A stretch of DNA of 64,000 nucleotides. Source: Candidatus Heimdallarchaeota archaeon (lineage in GTDB: Archaea > Asgardarchaeota > Heimdallarchaeia > Hodarchaeales > Hodarchaeaceae). The stretch lies in contig RDOB01000001.1 in the NCBI GenBank assembly GCA_011364965.1, forward strand, positions 161,368 through 225,367, written 5' to 3'. The position numbers and the translations under genes are program-made. The notes under the pieces are model-generated. The model did no database searches. It worked only from the letters and a program-made list of their open reading frames with translations, and was not told where the DNA came from. Below, piece after piece: positions 7,841-15,534 of this stretch. Every line of letters starts with the position of its first letter. Position 1 is the first letter of the stretch.

Positions 7841-8971
7841 CTATCCCACATCTCTCCAAAGGATTCCTAGTTGATCTGCGAAATCTCTACTTTCCTCCAA
7901 TTCTTCTCTAGAAATCCTTCGATCGAGTAAAGCATGATTAGGGTTATCAAGTATCTTATGATCAGGATACCATTGCCCCATGATATTAACGAAAGCTTCA
8001 GGAACATTGTTTGCACACCACTCAAGAATGGAAAAGGTATCTGCTTTTACTCTTTCTGGCATCACAAGATGGCGAACAATCATTTCTGGTTCACCGTAAT
8101 CATAGGCATATTTTATGTTTCGAGTAATGACCTCCCAGTAGTTTTTTGCTTTTGTCATTTTCAAAGCGAAATCATTTTCGAAAAATTTGAGATCTGGTAA
8201 CCAAAAATCCATAATGTCAAGGATTAAATCCATCCCCTCTTGACTTGTATACATATTTGAATTCCATAACTGGATTACGTTCTTCTCAAAGTATTTTAAA
8301 GATTCAAGTATGGTATGAATGTTAGGTGTGGGATCTCCCCCTACCCAATTAATGTTTCTTGCGCCTTCTAGACTCAACTTTGAGATAATTCTAGCAAGCT
8401 CAGAAGGGGACACAATTCTACCTTCACGGAAATTCTGGATATCTCCCCATTCTTGAGAAATCGACCAGTTCTGGCAAAAAACGCAGCTAAATGTACAACC
8501 AGTGAAGAATACAGTACCTGAGGGAATAAGGGGAGGTTCTTCCCCAATGTGTAAAAAAGCAGATGTGACAATACTCTTATGGTTTAAACGACAAAATCCA
8601 ATTTTATTAGCACTTCTGTCAACCCTACACCTTCTTTCGCAAAAATGACAGCTCTTTATGATTTCTGTAGCAATTTTACACTTTAAATCTAAGAAAGAAA
8701 TGCTGGGGGTGGGAAGAGATCCTAAGGGACTATATTTATCTTTGAGTTGAATCCTCAGGTGGTTAAAATTAACACGACCAGTTTTATGGTATTCCCATAA
8801 TTGATCTAAATTTTTATTTTCTAAGCTAGATACATTTACAGGAGTTTTTTTGGCAATTAAATATCTAGCATATTCTTTTCCTTTCAAAACTGCTTGATAA
8901 TGCTTGAAACGGTGTTTGAAAATAGGTTTCTCCAAAATTGAATCAAAATTTTGTCGAATAAGCCTTAACAT
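7841..8971 (-). CDS. Radical SAM protein, PflA-like (COG1313 type)
   Basis: A 376-residue radical SAM protein distinct from its neighbour. An N-terminal four-cysteine knuckle ('CHFCERRCRV...GFC') precedes the radical SAM motif in 'FTGCTFSCVFCQNW' (C-x3-C-x2-C, about residues 157-164), followed by 'NWVGGDPTP' as the SAM-contact loop. This arrangement matches the COG1313 family of PflX-like proteins, of uncertain substrate. The 'HCxxC...HKxxx' opening is typical. About 110 extra N-terminal residues, helical and basic, are not part of the core. Confidence 0.8.
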   Translation of the reverse strand: MLRLIRQNFDSILEKPIFKHRFKHYQAVLKGKEYARYLIAKKTPVNVSSLENKNLDQLWEYHKTGRVNFNHLRIQLKDKYSPLGSLPTPSISFLDLKCKIATEIIKSCHFCERRCRVDRSANKIGFCRLNHKSIVTSAFLHIGEEPPLIPSGTVFFTGCTFSCVFCQNWSISQEWGDIQNFREGRIVSPSELARIISKLSLEGARNINWVGGDPTPNIHTILESLKYFEKNVIQLWNSNMYTSQEGMDLILDIMDFWLPDLKFFENDFALKMTKAKNYWEVITRNIKYAYDYGEPEMIVRHLVMPERVKADTFSILEWCANNVPEAFVNIMGQWYPDHKILDNPNHALLDRRISREELEESRDFADQLGILWRDVG

Positions 8972-9140
8972 ATCAAATCAGAAAAACTTAGTAGCATAAG
9001 GCTTTATTTATTTTTTCAGAGGAATTTATTAAATAAATAATAACACCCATATTTATTGCTAAATTAGATAATCCTTTTATCTTGGGATACAATTCTTTAA
9101 ATAAAAATAAACTTTCCTTATATAACAGAATGTGAATTAT

Positions 9141-9365
9141 ATGGCTAAATGTCCTGAATGCGGTGGAGCTGCAAAATGGCAATCACCTTTCTATGTTTGT
9201 ACAGTCTGCGGACTGGCCCTACGCCGCCGAGAATACGAAAGATATCACGATAGACTAAAAGAACAAGTTTTTGAGGCACAAATTGACAAAGAAGAAGATG
9301 AATTTAGAAAAAGATCGAAACGACATAAAGATTATGAAGATTGGTTTCTTGGATCAAAAAAATAA
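9141..9365 (+). CDS. Small zinc-ribbon protein
   Basis: A 74-residue protein with an N-terminal zinc ribbon (CPEC and CTVC knuckles) and a charged helical tail rich in K, E, R and D. ATG at 9141 gives 'MAKCPECGGAAKW', like many short archaeal zinc-ribbon proteins; an in-frame GTG at 9132 would add three residues. The function is not known. Small proteins of this type often bind nucleic acid or ribosomes, but nothing in the sequence proves it. Confidence 0.65.
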   Translation: MAKCPECGGAAKWQSPFYVCTVCGLALRRREYERYHDRLKEQVFEAQIDKEEDEFRKRSKRHKDYEDWFLGSKK

Positions 9366-9626
9366 CGCTAGAAAGCAAATTAGACAATCAAAAGAAAGAT
9401 TAGTAACTCAGGAATAGCTCAAACGCAACTTAATCAAGTATCAGAACTTATATTTCATCCCAATATCAAATAATTAGCACACTTTAGGGGATTCGGTTAA
9501 CCATCACTTGAGATAACAGGTTTAAGCTTTCAAAAGAACCAAGAGAATAATTAACTTAATGAGTTTTTATTTATAAGGAGAGAAGAGCATTTTTTTACTT
9601 GTACATAATACCCATATTGAACTTGA

Positions 9627-9758
9627 GGACTCGTGGCTCAGCATGGATAGAGCATCTGCCTCCGGATTGCATCTTTCTAATAGCAAGGGGACAGTAGAAG
9701 GTCGGGGGTTCAAAATCCAAATCTATGAAGGATATGGAGGAAATTCCCCCCGGGTCCG
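9627..9758 (+). tRNA. tRNA-Arg(CCG) with two introns
   Basis: Acceptor GGACTCG pairs with CGGGTCC (9751-9757), G73 at 9758, no encoded CCA. D-stem GCTC/GAGC; anticodon stem TCTGC/GTAGA; anticodon CCG at 9662-9664. Intron 1 (9666-9692, 27 nt) is at 37/38: central helix CTCC/GGGG (9660-9663/9687-9690), bulges GGA and ACA, inner helix TTGC/GCAA, a textbook bulge-helix-bulge. Intron 2 (about 9715-9744, 30 nt) splits the T-loop at 59/60: T-stem GGGGG/CCCCC, bulge ATT, helix TTCA/GGAA with one A.G mismatch, bulge AAA, then an inner stem. Removing both leaves 75 nt with loop TTCAAAT. Confidence 0.92.
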
Positions 9759-10030
9759 CTGTTCTAAGCAAATACTTCTTGGCAAAGTTTCCTTATATAG
9801 AAAGAGAGGTAAATTAAAAATTATTACATGATTAAATTTCATATATGAACCAATTTGCAAGTATTTAATTTGTCTGTCAAGTTTCATTATCGATAAAGAG
9901 ATTTATTTAATGTATAAAAAGAAGATATCACTATTGTTGTTTGGATTAAGATTTATTCAAGTTGCCAAAACATCAAGCTGCTCATCAGTATACGAAGAAA
10001 AGGAAGGGATAATAAGGAGGATTAGGAATA
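9759..10030. other. Spacer between tRNA-Arg and tRNA-Pro
   Basis: About 270 bases between the 3' ends of two convergent tRNA genes. Long readings that cross this region and the tRNA-Pro gene are artefacts of the tRNA sequence. I see no gene in it. Confidence 0.5.
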
Positions 10031-10177
10031 TGGGTTCGGGGGGAATTTCGTCTAGAACCGCAGAGAGTCTAGATTTCGAACCCCCGAGTTTACGTAATCA
10101 AGGAATTTCCTTTTTGGCTTCCTTGAATAACTCGCGCGCCCCAGGCGCGGATCCTAGCCAAGCTAGACCACGAACCC
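10031..10177 (-). tRNA. tRNA-Pro(GGG) with variable-loop and T-loop introns
   Basis: Acceptor GGGTTCG (10177-10171) pairs with CGAACCC (10038-10032), A73 at 10031. Anticodon stem CGCGC/GCGCG with loop CTGGGGC; anticodon GGG at 10142-10140. Intron 1 (10130-10089, 42 nt) lies in the variable loop at about 45/46: bulge AGT, inner helix of 11 pairs with one mismatch, bulge AAC; removal leaves AGCTC. Intron 2 (10074-10045, 30 nt) is in the T-loop at 59/60 and is a perfect bulge-helix-bulge: GGGGG/CCCCC, bulge ATT, TTCG/CGAA, bulge AAA, TCTAGA/TCTAGA. The mature form is 75 nt with loop TTCGAAT. Confidence 0.9.
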
Positions 10178-10202
10178 CAACATTTTTGTTTGTTATTTCA
10201 AC

Positions 10203-10213
10203 AAAATTTATGG
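10203..10213 (-). promoter_or_regulatory. Putative TATA box for tRNA-Pro
   Basis: On the minus strand CCATAAATTTT lies about 26-36 bases upstream of the tRNA-Pro 5' end, the right distance for an archaeal TATA box. No clear BRE is visible. Confidence 0.35.
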
Positions 10214-10444
10214 ATTCTTTTTTAATTTGGGGATTGATTCATCCTAATCTCTACTATCACCTAAATCATCTTTTTTTAAAAAGTTGTTCTATTTTCGCTC
10301 TCGTGTATTATAAACTAAAGAAATTTGAAAGGAAATTAAACTCCCAAACATTGACGCATGATTTAATGGAGACGATCAAAAAAGTTGGAATTTCAGTCCA
10401 AAATATTACCAAAACGAGAGACGTCTGTAAAAAGCGCCCCTAAA

Positions 10445-11491
10445 ATGCAATCACTAGTATTGCTACCAGTTGGATATCCATTGAGAGCAGGTGAGGAACC
10501 CGCACCTTTCTTGACAACAGATGATCCCACTTTGTTTCAACATTATGCTCGAAGTCAATGGACAGGATTAGTGGTCAGAAAAGGGCATTTCCTTTTCGAT
10601 TCATTACTATTTCCTGATTATGCTTTTCGTGCAATTTCTGTTAATCCAGAGGAATCTCAAATAACAAAAGATACGAAAATTAGTTTATTTTCTGAACAAA
10701 CAACAGAACCTCCAATACATTCCGCGATTATTGATATCAAATTTGAAGATGTTATTGGCCAAAAACAAGCAAAAGAAAAATGTCAGATCATTGCGAAATT
10801 TTTGAGTAACTCCGATCTCTTAAACTCTTCTTGGGCCCCAAAAAACATCCTGTTTTGGGGACCTCCGGGAAATGGGAAAACAATGATGGCTCAAGCATTA
10901 TCCAACGAAACTTCGCATACAATTCTTCTCGTTAAGGCAACTGACTTATTAGGCATTTATGTTGGTGATGGTGCAAGAAAGATTAGAAATTTATATGCTG
11001 AAGCCCGAAAGGAAGCTCCTTCTCTTGTTTTCATTGATGAAATTGATGCTATAGGACTAAAACGTAATTTTCAAAGCATTCGAGGGGATGTGGTAGAGTT
11101 GGTCAGTGCACTTCTTGGGGAATTAGATGGTATTGATAAGAACCAAGGAGTGGTAACAATTGCGTCAACCAATCAACCTCAAATACTTGACTCGGCTATT
11201 TTAAATCGATTTGAGGAATTAATTGAATTTAGATTGCCAAATAACAAAGAAAGAAAGCAAATTTTGGAATATTATGCCTCTACATCTCCAATCCCTTTCA
11301 ATAAGATCGATTGGAATACAATCGTTCAAGAAACCCAAGATTGGTCTGCCCGTGCTCTTAAAGAAAAAATCATCAAAAATGCCATTCACCAAGCGGTGTT
11401 ACATGAAAGAGATAGCATTACAACAGAATTAATTTGGGAGTGTTTGAAAAAATCTTCTGAGATTACAGAGGCACTTCCGCACTATTCTTAG
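10445..11491 (+). CDS. AAA family ATPase (COG1223 type)
   Basis: A classical AAA ATPase of 348 residues from the ATG at 10445. The N-terminal 95 residues are non-AAA. The ATPase core has Walker A GPPGNGKT, Walker B 'LVFIDEIDAIG', sensor 1 'VVTIASTNQP' and an arginine in 'LNRFEELIEFRLP'. It is similar to the archaeal COG1223 group, close to the ATPase half of membrane AAA proteases but with no protease domain. An in-frame TTG at 10385 would add 20 residues that read like upstream noise. It sits 25 bases before the tRNA methyltransferase gene on the same strand. The substrate is unknown. Confidence 0.82.
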   Translation: MQSLVLLPVGYPLRAGEEPAPFLTTDDPTLFQHYARSQWTGLVVRKGHFLFDSLLFPDYAFRAISVNPEESQITKDTKISLFSEQTTEPPIHSAIIDIKFEDVIGQKQAKEKCQIIAKFLSNSDLLNSSWAPKNILFWGPPGNGKTMMAQALSNETSHTILLVKATDLLGIYVGDGARKIRNLYAEARKEAPSLVFIDEIDAIGLKRNFQSIRGDVVELVSALLGELDGIDKNQGVVTIASTNQPQILDSAILNRFEELIEFRLPNNKERKQILEYYASTSPIPFNKIDWNTIVQETQDWSARALKEKIIKNAIHQAVLHERDSITTELIWECLKKSSEITEALPHYS

Positions 11492-11516
11492 TGGAGTTTA
11501 ATTAAAGGATTTTAAA

Positions 11517-12644
11517 ATGCCAGAGCTAATGGAAACATCCCCTCGTTTTTTCTTTTTGCTTTCTGGTGAAAATCCAGAACTAGCGGTTTATGAACTTAAC
11601 TGTGTAATTTCGATTTTTATAGATAACAAGCATCTTAAAATATCGACAAATCAGGATAATAGAATTCTCAATATTACATTTTCAACCGAATTTGATAGAA
11701 ATGCGATACTAGATAATATTAGATTAATAACACACAGAGTAACAATGGTTCACTTTTGCTGTGAAACATTTTTTACCCAAGAGTTTACAAATACGCCATT
11801 GGACTTCAATGAGTTGAAAGAAATTATACCTAAAGAAGTTTTTTTAAATTTAGATTGTAAAAAATCATTTTCTTTTATCACGAAACGAATTGGAGAACCT
11901 GTAGGAATTTTTAAACATAGTTGGGTTTCACCTAAATTCTCAGAGCATTTAGGTCATCTAGTTCAACAGAACTTTCCATCCAAAAAAGTGAAGCTAGATT
12001 CCCCTGAGGAACAATATATAGTTCTGCTGAATCAGAATGGAATTTGGTGTGGGAAAAAAATTTTCCACTCTTTAAGAGACAAGGTGAGACAAAGAACATC
12101 ACGTAAAAGACCATTCTTCCATCCTAGTTCCATGAATCCGATATTACAACGTACTCTTATAAATCTTAGTGCAATAAAAGAAAAAGAATGGTTATTAGAC
12201 CCATTTTGTGGATCTGGAGGAGCATTACTAGAATCTGCGAGATTAGGTATCAAATCTATTGGAATAGAAATTGATAAGCGAATAATCTGGGGTTCACGTC
12301 AAAATCTACAATGTGAAACTGAGAGTTTTCCACGGACTCATTTAATTTTTGGGGACGCTAAGAGTCTTCCTATTAAAACTGAATCGATATGTGGAGTAGT
12401 CACTGATCCCCCTTATGGTACTGCCTCATCAACACAAGGTTTTGATTTGTCGGACTTACTTATAGCCTTTTTTCAAGAAATATCACAAATTTTAGGTTCA
12501 GGAAAACGTATTGTTATTGCAGTTCCTGCAGAAATAAATATTGAGAACTTAGCAGCAAATATATTAAACGCGTCATTTAGGGTTTTTTATCAATATGTAC
12601 ACAGATCGTTAACACGTAAAATAATAGTATTTATTTTAAATTAA
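11517..12644 (+). CDS. tRNA (guanine10-N2)-methyltransferase, Trm-G10/Trm11 family
   Basis: Methylates N2 of G10 in tRNA. The 375-residue protein has an N-terminal THUMP-like region (about 60-160) and a C-terminal Rossmann methyltransferase with 'LLDPFCGSGGALLES' (motif I, about 222-236), 'GIEIDKRIIWGSRQN' and the catalytic 'VTDPPYGT' (motif IV, about 299-306), typical of amino-group methylation. It is close to the AAA ATPase upstream. Placement near tRNA genes fits but is not evidence in itself. Confidence 0.87.
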   Translation: MPELMETSPRFFFLLSGENPELAVYELNCVISIFIDNKHLKISTNQDNRILNITFSTEFDRNAILDNIRLITHRVTMVHFCCETFFTQEFTNTPLDFNELKEIIPKEVFLNLDCKKSFSFITKRIGEPVGIFKHSWVSPKFSEHLGHLVQQNFPSKKVKLDSPEEQYIVLLNQNGIWCGKKIFHSLRDKVRQRTSRKRPFFHPSSMNPILQRTLINLSAIKEKEWLLDPFCGSGGALLESARLGIKSIGIEIDKRIIWGSRQNLQCETESFPRTHLIFGDAKSLPIKTESICGVVTDPPYGTASSTQGFDLSDLLIAFFQEISQILGSGKRIVIAVPAEINIENLAANILNASFRVFYQYVHRSLTRKIIVFILN

Positions 12645-12963
12645 ATAATATTTCCTCAAGATTTATACTGAAATTTCAACATTCTGTATTTGAGTAATTA
12701 AGAATTATATTATCATTTCTGTGAATTGAATTCTTCATATATCAATAAAGAGATATAATAATTGTGGAAAATTTAATCGCGCAAAAAATATTCACAAAAC
12801 CTAGTCATTTAAAAGAAAGTGAAGATTGATTTAAATGATAGGAAAGTAGTGAAAAGTGATCCTGAGTGAGCTGACTTAAATATAAGTAAGCCTACCATGA
12901 TAATTTGCAAAAAATCCTTCATATCAATATTAATATCTTATATTAGTTTGCTGGTATGAACAA
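12645..12963. other. Intergenic region upstream of lonB
   Basis: About 320 A/T-rich bases with no plausible gene. TATA-like stretches occur near 12924-12945 (ATTAATATCTTATATTAG), 20-40 bases before the lonB ATG, so transcription probably begins close to or at the start codon. No Shine-Dalgarno is visible before that ATG. Confidence 0.45.
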
Positions 12964-14871
12964 ATGGAAAAATTATTAACTAAAGCAATTGATGTAGATA
13001 TGGAATTTGAAACTACGCAAGAAATTCCTATTCCAAGTCGATTGATTGATCAAGTAATCGGGCAGGAAGAAGCTGTTGAGATAATAAAGAAAGCAGCTAT
13101 TCAACGCCGAAATGTGTTATTAATAGGTGATCCTGGAACAGGAAAATCAATGTTAGGACAGGCTCTTGCAGAATTATTGCCCAGGGAAGAGCTAGAAGAT
13201 ATTTTATGTCTCCCTAACCAAAATGATAGTCATAATCCCCGAATAATGACTGTTCCGACAATGGAAGGCAGAAAAATTGTTGATCATTACAAACAAATTG
13301 CTAGAAAAGCTGATCAACAACGAAATATGCTATTATTAGGCATTCCAGCCATTGTTATTATAATTGCTCTGGTTTTAAATCTTGATCTATTATTTGCTAT
13401 CTTTGTTGCTCTTGTTGCGTTCTTTGTTATTGGTCAATTCCGTGCAAGACGTGAAAATCTAGTTCCGAAGTTGTTGGTAGATAACTCTGAAAGCGCTAGC
13501 GCTCCATTTAGTGATGCTACTGGAGCACATGCAGGAGCTTTATTAGGAGATGTTCGTCATGATCCTTTTCAATCTGGTGGATTAGGAACACCAGCACACG
13601 ATCGGGTAGAAGCAGGATTAATTCATAAATCACACAAAGGGGTTCTATATATTGACGAAGTAGCTACATTAAATCAGAAAACGCAGCAACAATTGCTAAC
13701 TGCTATGCAAGATAAACAACTTGCAATAACTGGGCGATCCGAACTCTCTAGTGGTGCAATGGTTAGAACTGAAGCTGTACCATGTGACTTTGTTTTAGTG
13801 GCTTCGGGTAACATCGATACTGTTCGTCGAATGCATCCAGCTCTGAGATCACGTATCCGAGGATACGGCTATGAAATCGCTGTGAACCATTCAATGCCTG
13901 ATATTATGGAGAACAGACGGAAAATTGTTAGATTTGTTGCTCAAGAAGTTTCGAAAGATGGAAAGATACCTCATTTTTCAAGAACAGCAGTCCTTGCTGT
14001 AATTTTGGAAGCAAAAAAGCGTGCAGACAGAAAAAATCGACTATCATTATATCTGAGAGATCTAGGGGGTCTTATAAGAGCTGCAGGAGATATTGCACGT
14101 GAAGAAGGTGTTCCATTTGTTGAACCGCGCCACGTATACGGTGCAAGAAATCTCGCACGATCATTGGAAAATCAAATTGCTGATAAGAATATTGAACATA
14201 AAAAAGAATACCAAGTAATTCAAACTGCAGGAGGTATGGTTGGTCGAGTAAATGGCCTTGCAGTGTTAGCTGATCAAACAGGTGGAGCAAGGGGTGGCCA
14301 TATCACACCAATTGAAGCCCAGGTTACACCTGCTCAAGGAGCAGGAGGGAAAGTAATTGCTACAGGAAGTCTCCGAGTTATAGCTAGAGAATCAGTTCAA
14401 AATGTTTCAGCACTCATTAAGAAATTTACAGGCAAAGAAATATCAAAAATGGATGTACATATCCAGTTTTTGGGAACACATGGTATAGATGGAGACAGCG
14501 CCAGTGTAACAATAGCAACAGCAATTATGAGTGATCTGGTGAATCTACCCGTCAGACAAGACTTAGCAATGACAGGATCATTGTCAGTTAGAGGTGAAGT
14601 ACTTCCAGTAGGAGGCACAACCGCGAAAATCGAGGGGGCAGCAGCTGTTGGAATAAAAGATGTAATTATTCCTGCTGCAAACAAAGATGATGTTGTCCTT
14701 GATGATAAGGTACGTGAGTCAATTAATATTATACCAGTAAAAACCCTCGATGAAGTCTTATCTCTTGCGTTAATTGGCTGGGATAAACGAAAAGAAGTGG
14801 CAACATTGTCCTCAACTTCTGTGAAAAAAGATGTTCCGTCAACTATCCCGAGCTCAGGGTTTCCTACATAA
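12964..14871 (+). CDS. lonB: Membrane-anchored Lon protease (LonB)
   Basis: ATP-dependent protease anchored in the archaeal membrane, removing misfolded proteins. The 635 residues show Walker A GDPGTGKS (55-62), two transmembrane segments inserted in the AAA domain (about 118-158: 'MLLLGIPAIVIIIALVLNL' and 'LLFAIFVALVAFFVIGQF'), Walker B 'GVLYIDEVATL', and the C-terminal protease domain with catalytic Ser in 'DGDSASVTIA' and Lys in 'GGTTAKIEGA'. This is the archaeal LonB layout with no N-terminal substrate domain. Length is normal. Confidence 0.96.
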   Translation: MEKLLTKAIDVDMEFETTQEIPIPSRLIDQVIGQEEAVEIIKKAAIQRRNVLLIGDPGTGKSMLGQALAELLPREELEDILCLPNQNDSHNPRIMTVPTMEGRKIVDHYKQIARKADQQRNMLLLGIPAIVIIIALVLNLDLLFAIFVALVAFFVIGQFRARRENLVPKLLVDNSESASAPFSDATGAHAGALLGDVRHDPFQSGGLGTPAHDRVEAGLIHKSHKGVLYIDEVATLNQKTQQQLLTAMQDKQLAITGRSELSSGAMVRTEAVPCDFVLVASGNIDTVRRMHPALRSRIRGYGYEIAVNHSMPDIMENRRKIVRFVAQEVSKDGKIPHFSRTAVLAVILEAKKRADRKNRLSLYLRDLGGLIRAAGDIAREEGVPFVEPRHVYGARNLARSLENQIADKNIEHKKEYQVIQTAGGMVGRVNGLAVLADQTGGARGGHITPIEAQVTPAQGAGGKVIATGSLRVIARESVQNVSALIKKFTGKEISKMDVHIQFLGTHGIDGDSASVTIATAIMSDLVNLPVRQDLAMTGSLSVRGEVLPVGGTTAKIEGAAAVGIKDVIIPAANKDDVVLDDKVRESINIIPVKTLDEVLSLALIGWDKRKEVATLSSTSVKKDVPSTIPSSGFPT

Positions 14872-14933
14872 TCTTCATCTTTTTTTCGTAAAACACAAAA
14901 ATGAATTGTGATACTACTTGAATATAGGAAAGA

Positions 14934-14943
14934 ACATATAATT
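14934..14943 (+). promoter_or_regulatory. Putative TATA box for tRNA-Arg(TCT)
   Basis: ACATATAATT is centred about 24 bases upstream of the tRNA 5' end at 14963, the expected distance for an archaeal TATA box. Confidence 0.5.
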
Positions 14944-14962
14944 CTATCCTTAGAATGAAACA

Positions 14963-15067
14963 GGACCCATGGCTTAGCCTGGATAAAGCGACGGCCTTCT
15001 AAGTCGTAGATCGGGGGTTCAAAATCCTGATCCTTGATGGATTCGGATGAAATTCCCCTTGGGTCCG
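14963..15067 (+). tRNA. tRNA-Arg(TCT) with a T-loop intron
   Basis: Acceptor GGACCCA pairs with TGGGTCC (15060-15066), G73 at 15067, no encoded CCA. D-stem GCTT/AAGC; anticodon stem ACGGC/GTCGT, loop CTTCTAA, anticodon TCT at 14998-15000, no anticodon-loop intron. The T-loop holds a 30-nt intron (15024-15053) between 59 and 60: T-stem GGGGG/CCCCT, bulge ATT, helix TTCA/TGAA, bulge AAA, inner stem of nine pairs with one mismatch. Splicing after the second base of each bulge gives loop TTCAAAT and a 75-nt tRNA. Confidence 0.93.
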
Positions 15068-15068
15068 C

Positions 15069-15074
15069 TTTTTT
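15069..15074 (+). terminator. Oligo-T terminator after tRNA-Arg(TCT)
   Basis: A run of six T directly downstream of the tRNA 3' end, as expected for archaeal intrinsic termination. Confidence 0.5.
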
Positions 15075-15102
15075 CAGCGCATTGAAAATATTAAAAGAAA
15101 TT

Positions 15103-15236
15103 GGACTCGTAGCTCAGCATGGATAGAGCACCTGCCTCCTAATTGATTGTTTCGATACTCTCAAAGAGCAAGCAGGTGGTCGGGGGTTCAAAATCCTGAT
15201 CCTTGACGGATTCGGATGAAATTCCCCTCGGGTCCG
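15103..15236 (+). tRNA. tRNA-Arg(CCT) with anticodon-loop and T-loop introns
   Basis: Acceptor GGACTCG pairs with CGGGTCC (15229-15235), G73 at 15236. D-stem GCTC/GAGC, anticodon stem CCTGC/GCAGG, anticodon CCT at 15138-15140. Intron 1 (15142-15170, 29 nt) is at 37/38: bulges TAA and CAA, central CTCC/AGAG with one mismatch, inner TTGA/TCAA. Intron 2 (15193-15222, 30 nt) splits the T-loop at 59/60 with helix TTCA/TGAA and bulges AAA and ATT. Intron 2 differs from that of the neighbouring tRNA-Arg(TCT) by a single base. The mature form is 75 nt. Confidence 0.93.
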
Positions 15237-15237
15237 C

Positions 15238-15244
15238 TTTTTTT
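15238..15244 (+). terminator. Oligo-T terminator after tRNA-Arg(CCT)
   Basis: Seven T residues immediately downstream of the tRNA, like the run behind the tRNA upstream. Confidence 0.5.
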
Positions 15245-15534
15245 AAAGCAAATTGTTTGTTAAAGTATCAATTACCAGTTTAAAATCGTTAAAATGGTAA
15301 AATTCAGATTAAATTGAGTTGCCAAACTATTTTTATAATAGGGAGCTAAAATTCCGCGAAAAAACACAATGATCAAATGATCAAAAGGCCTATCACCTTC
15401 CTTTCACCAATAATTGTACCTTTAACCATTCATTTCTTTTTTGAGAACTTTTTTGTCATATTACGAGAATGATACCTCTTCCTATATTTTTTTGTCGGTT
15501 ATTTATCACAAGATAAAGAAAGAAGGAAGGTCGT

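Noticed and set aside
9643..9831. 62-codon plus-strand reading frame
   Set aside because: It runs through the tRNA-Arg(CCG) gene and its introns; the tRNA structure fully explains the sequence.
9910..10443. 177-codon plus-strand reading frame
   Set aside because: It crosses the tRNA-Pro gene on the other strand and has no recognisable domain.
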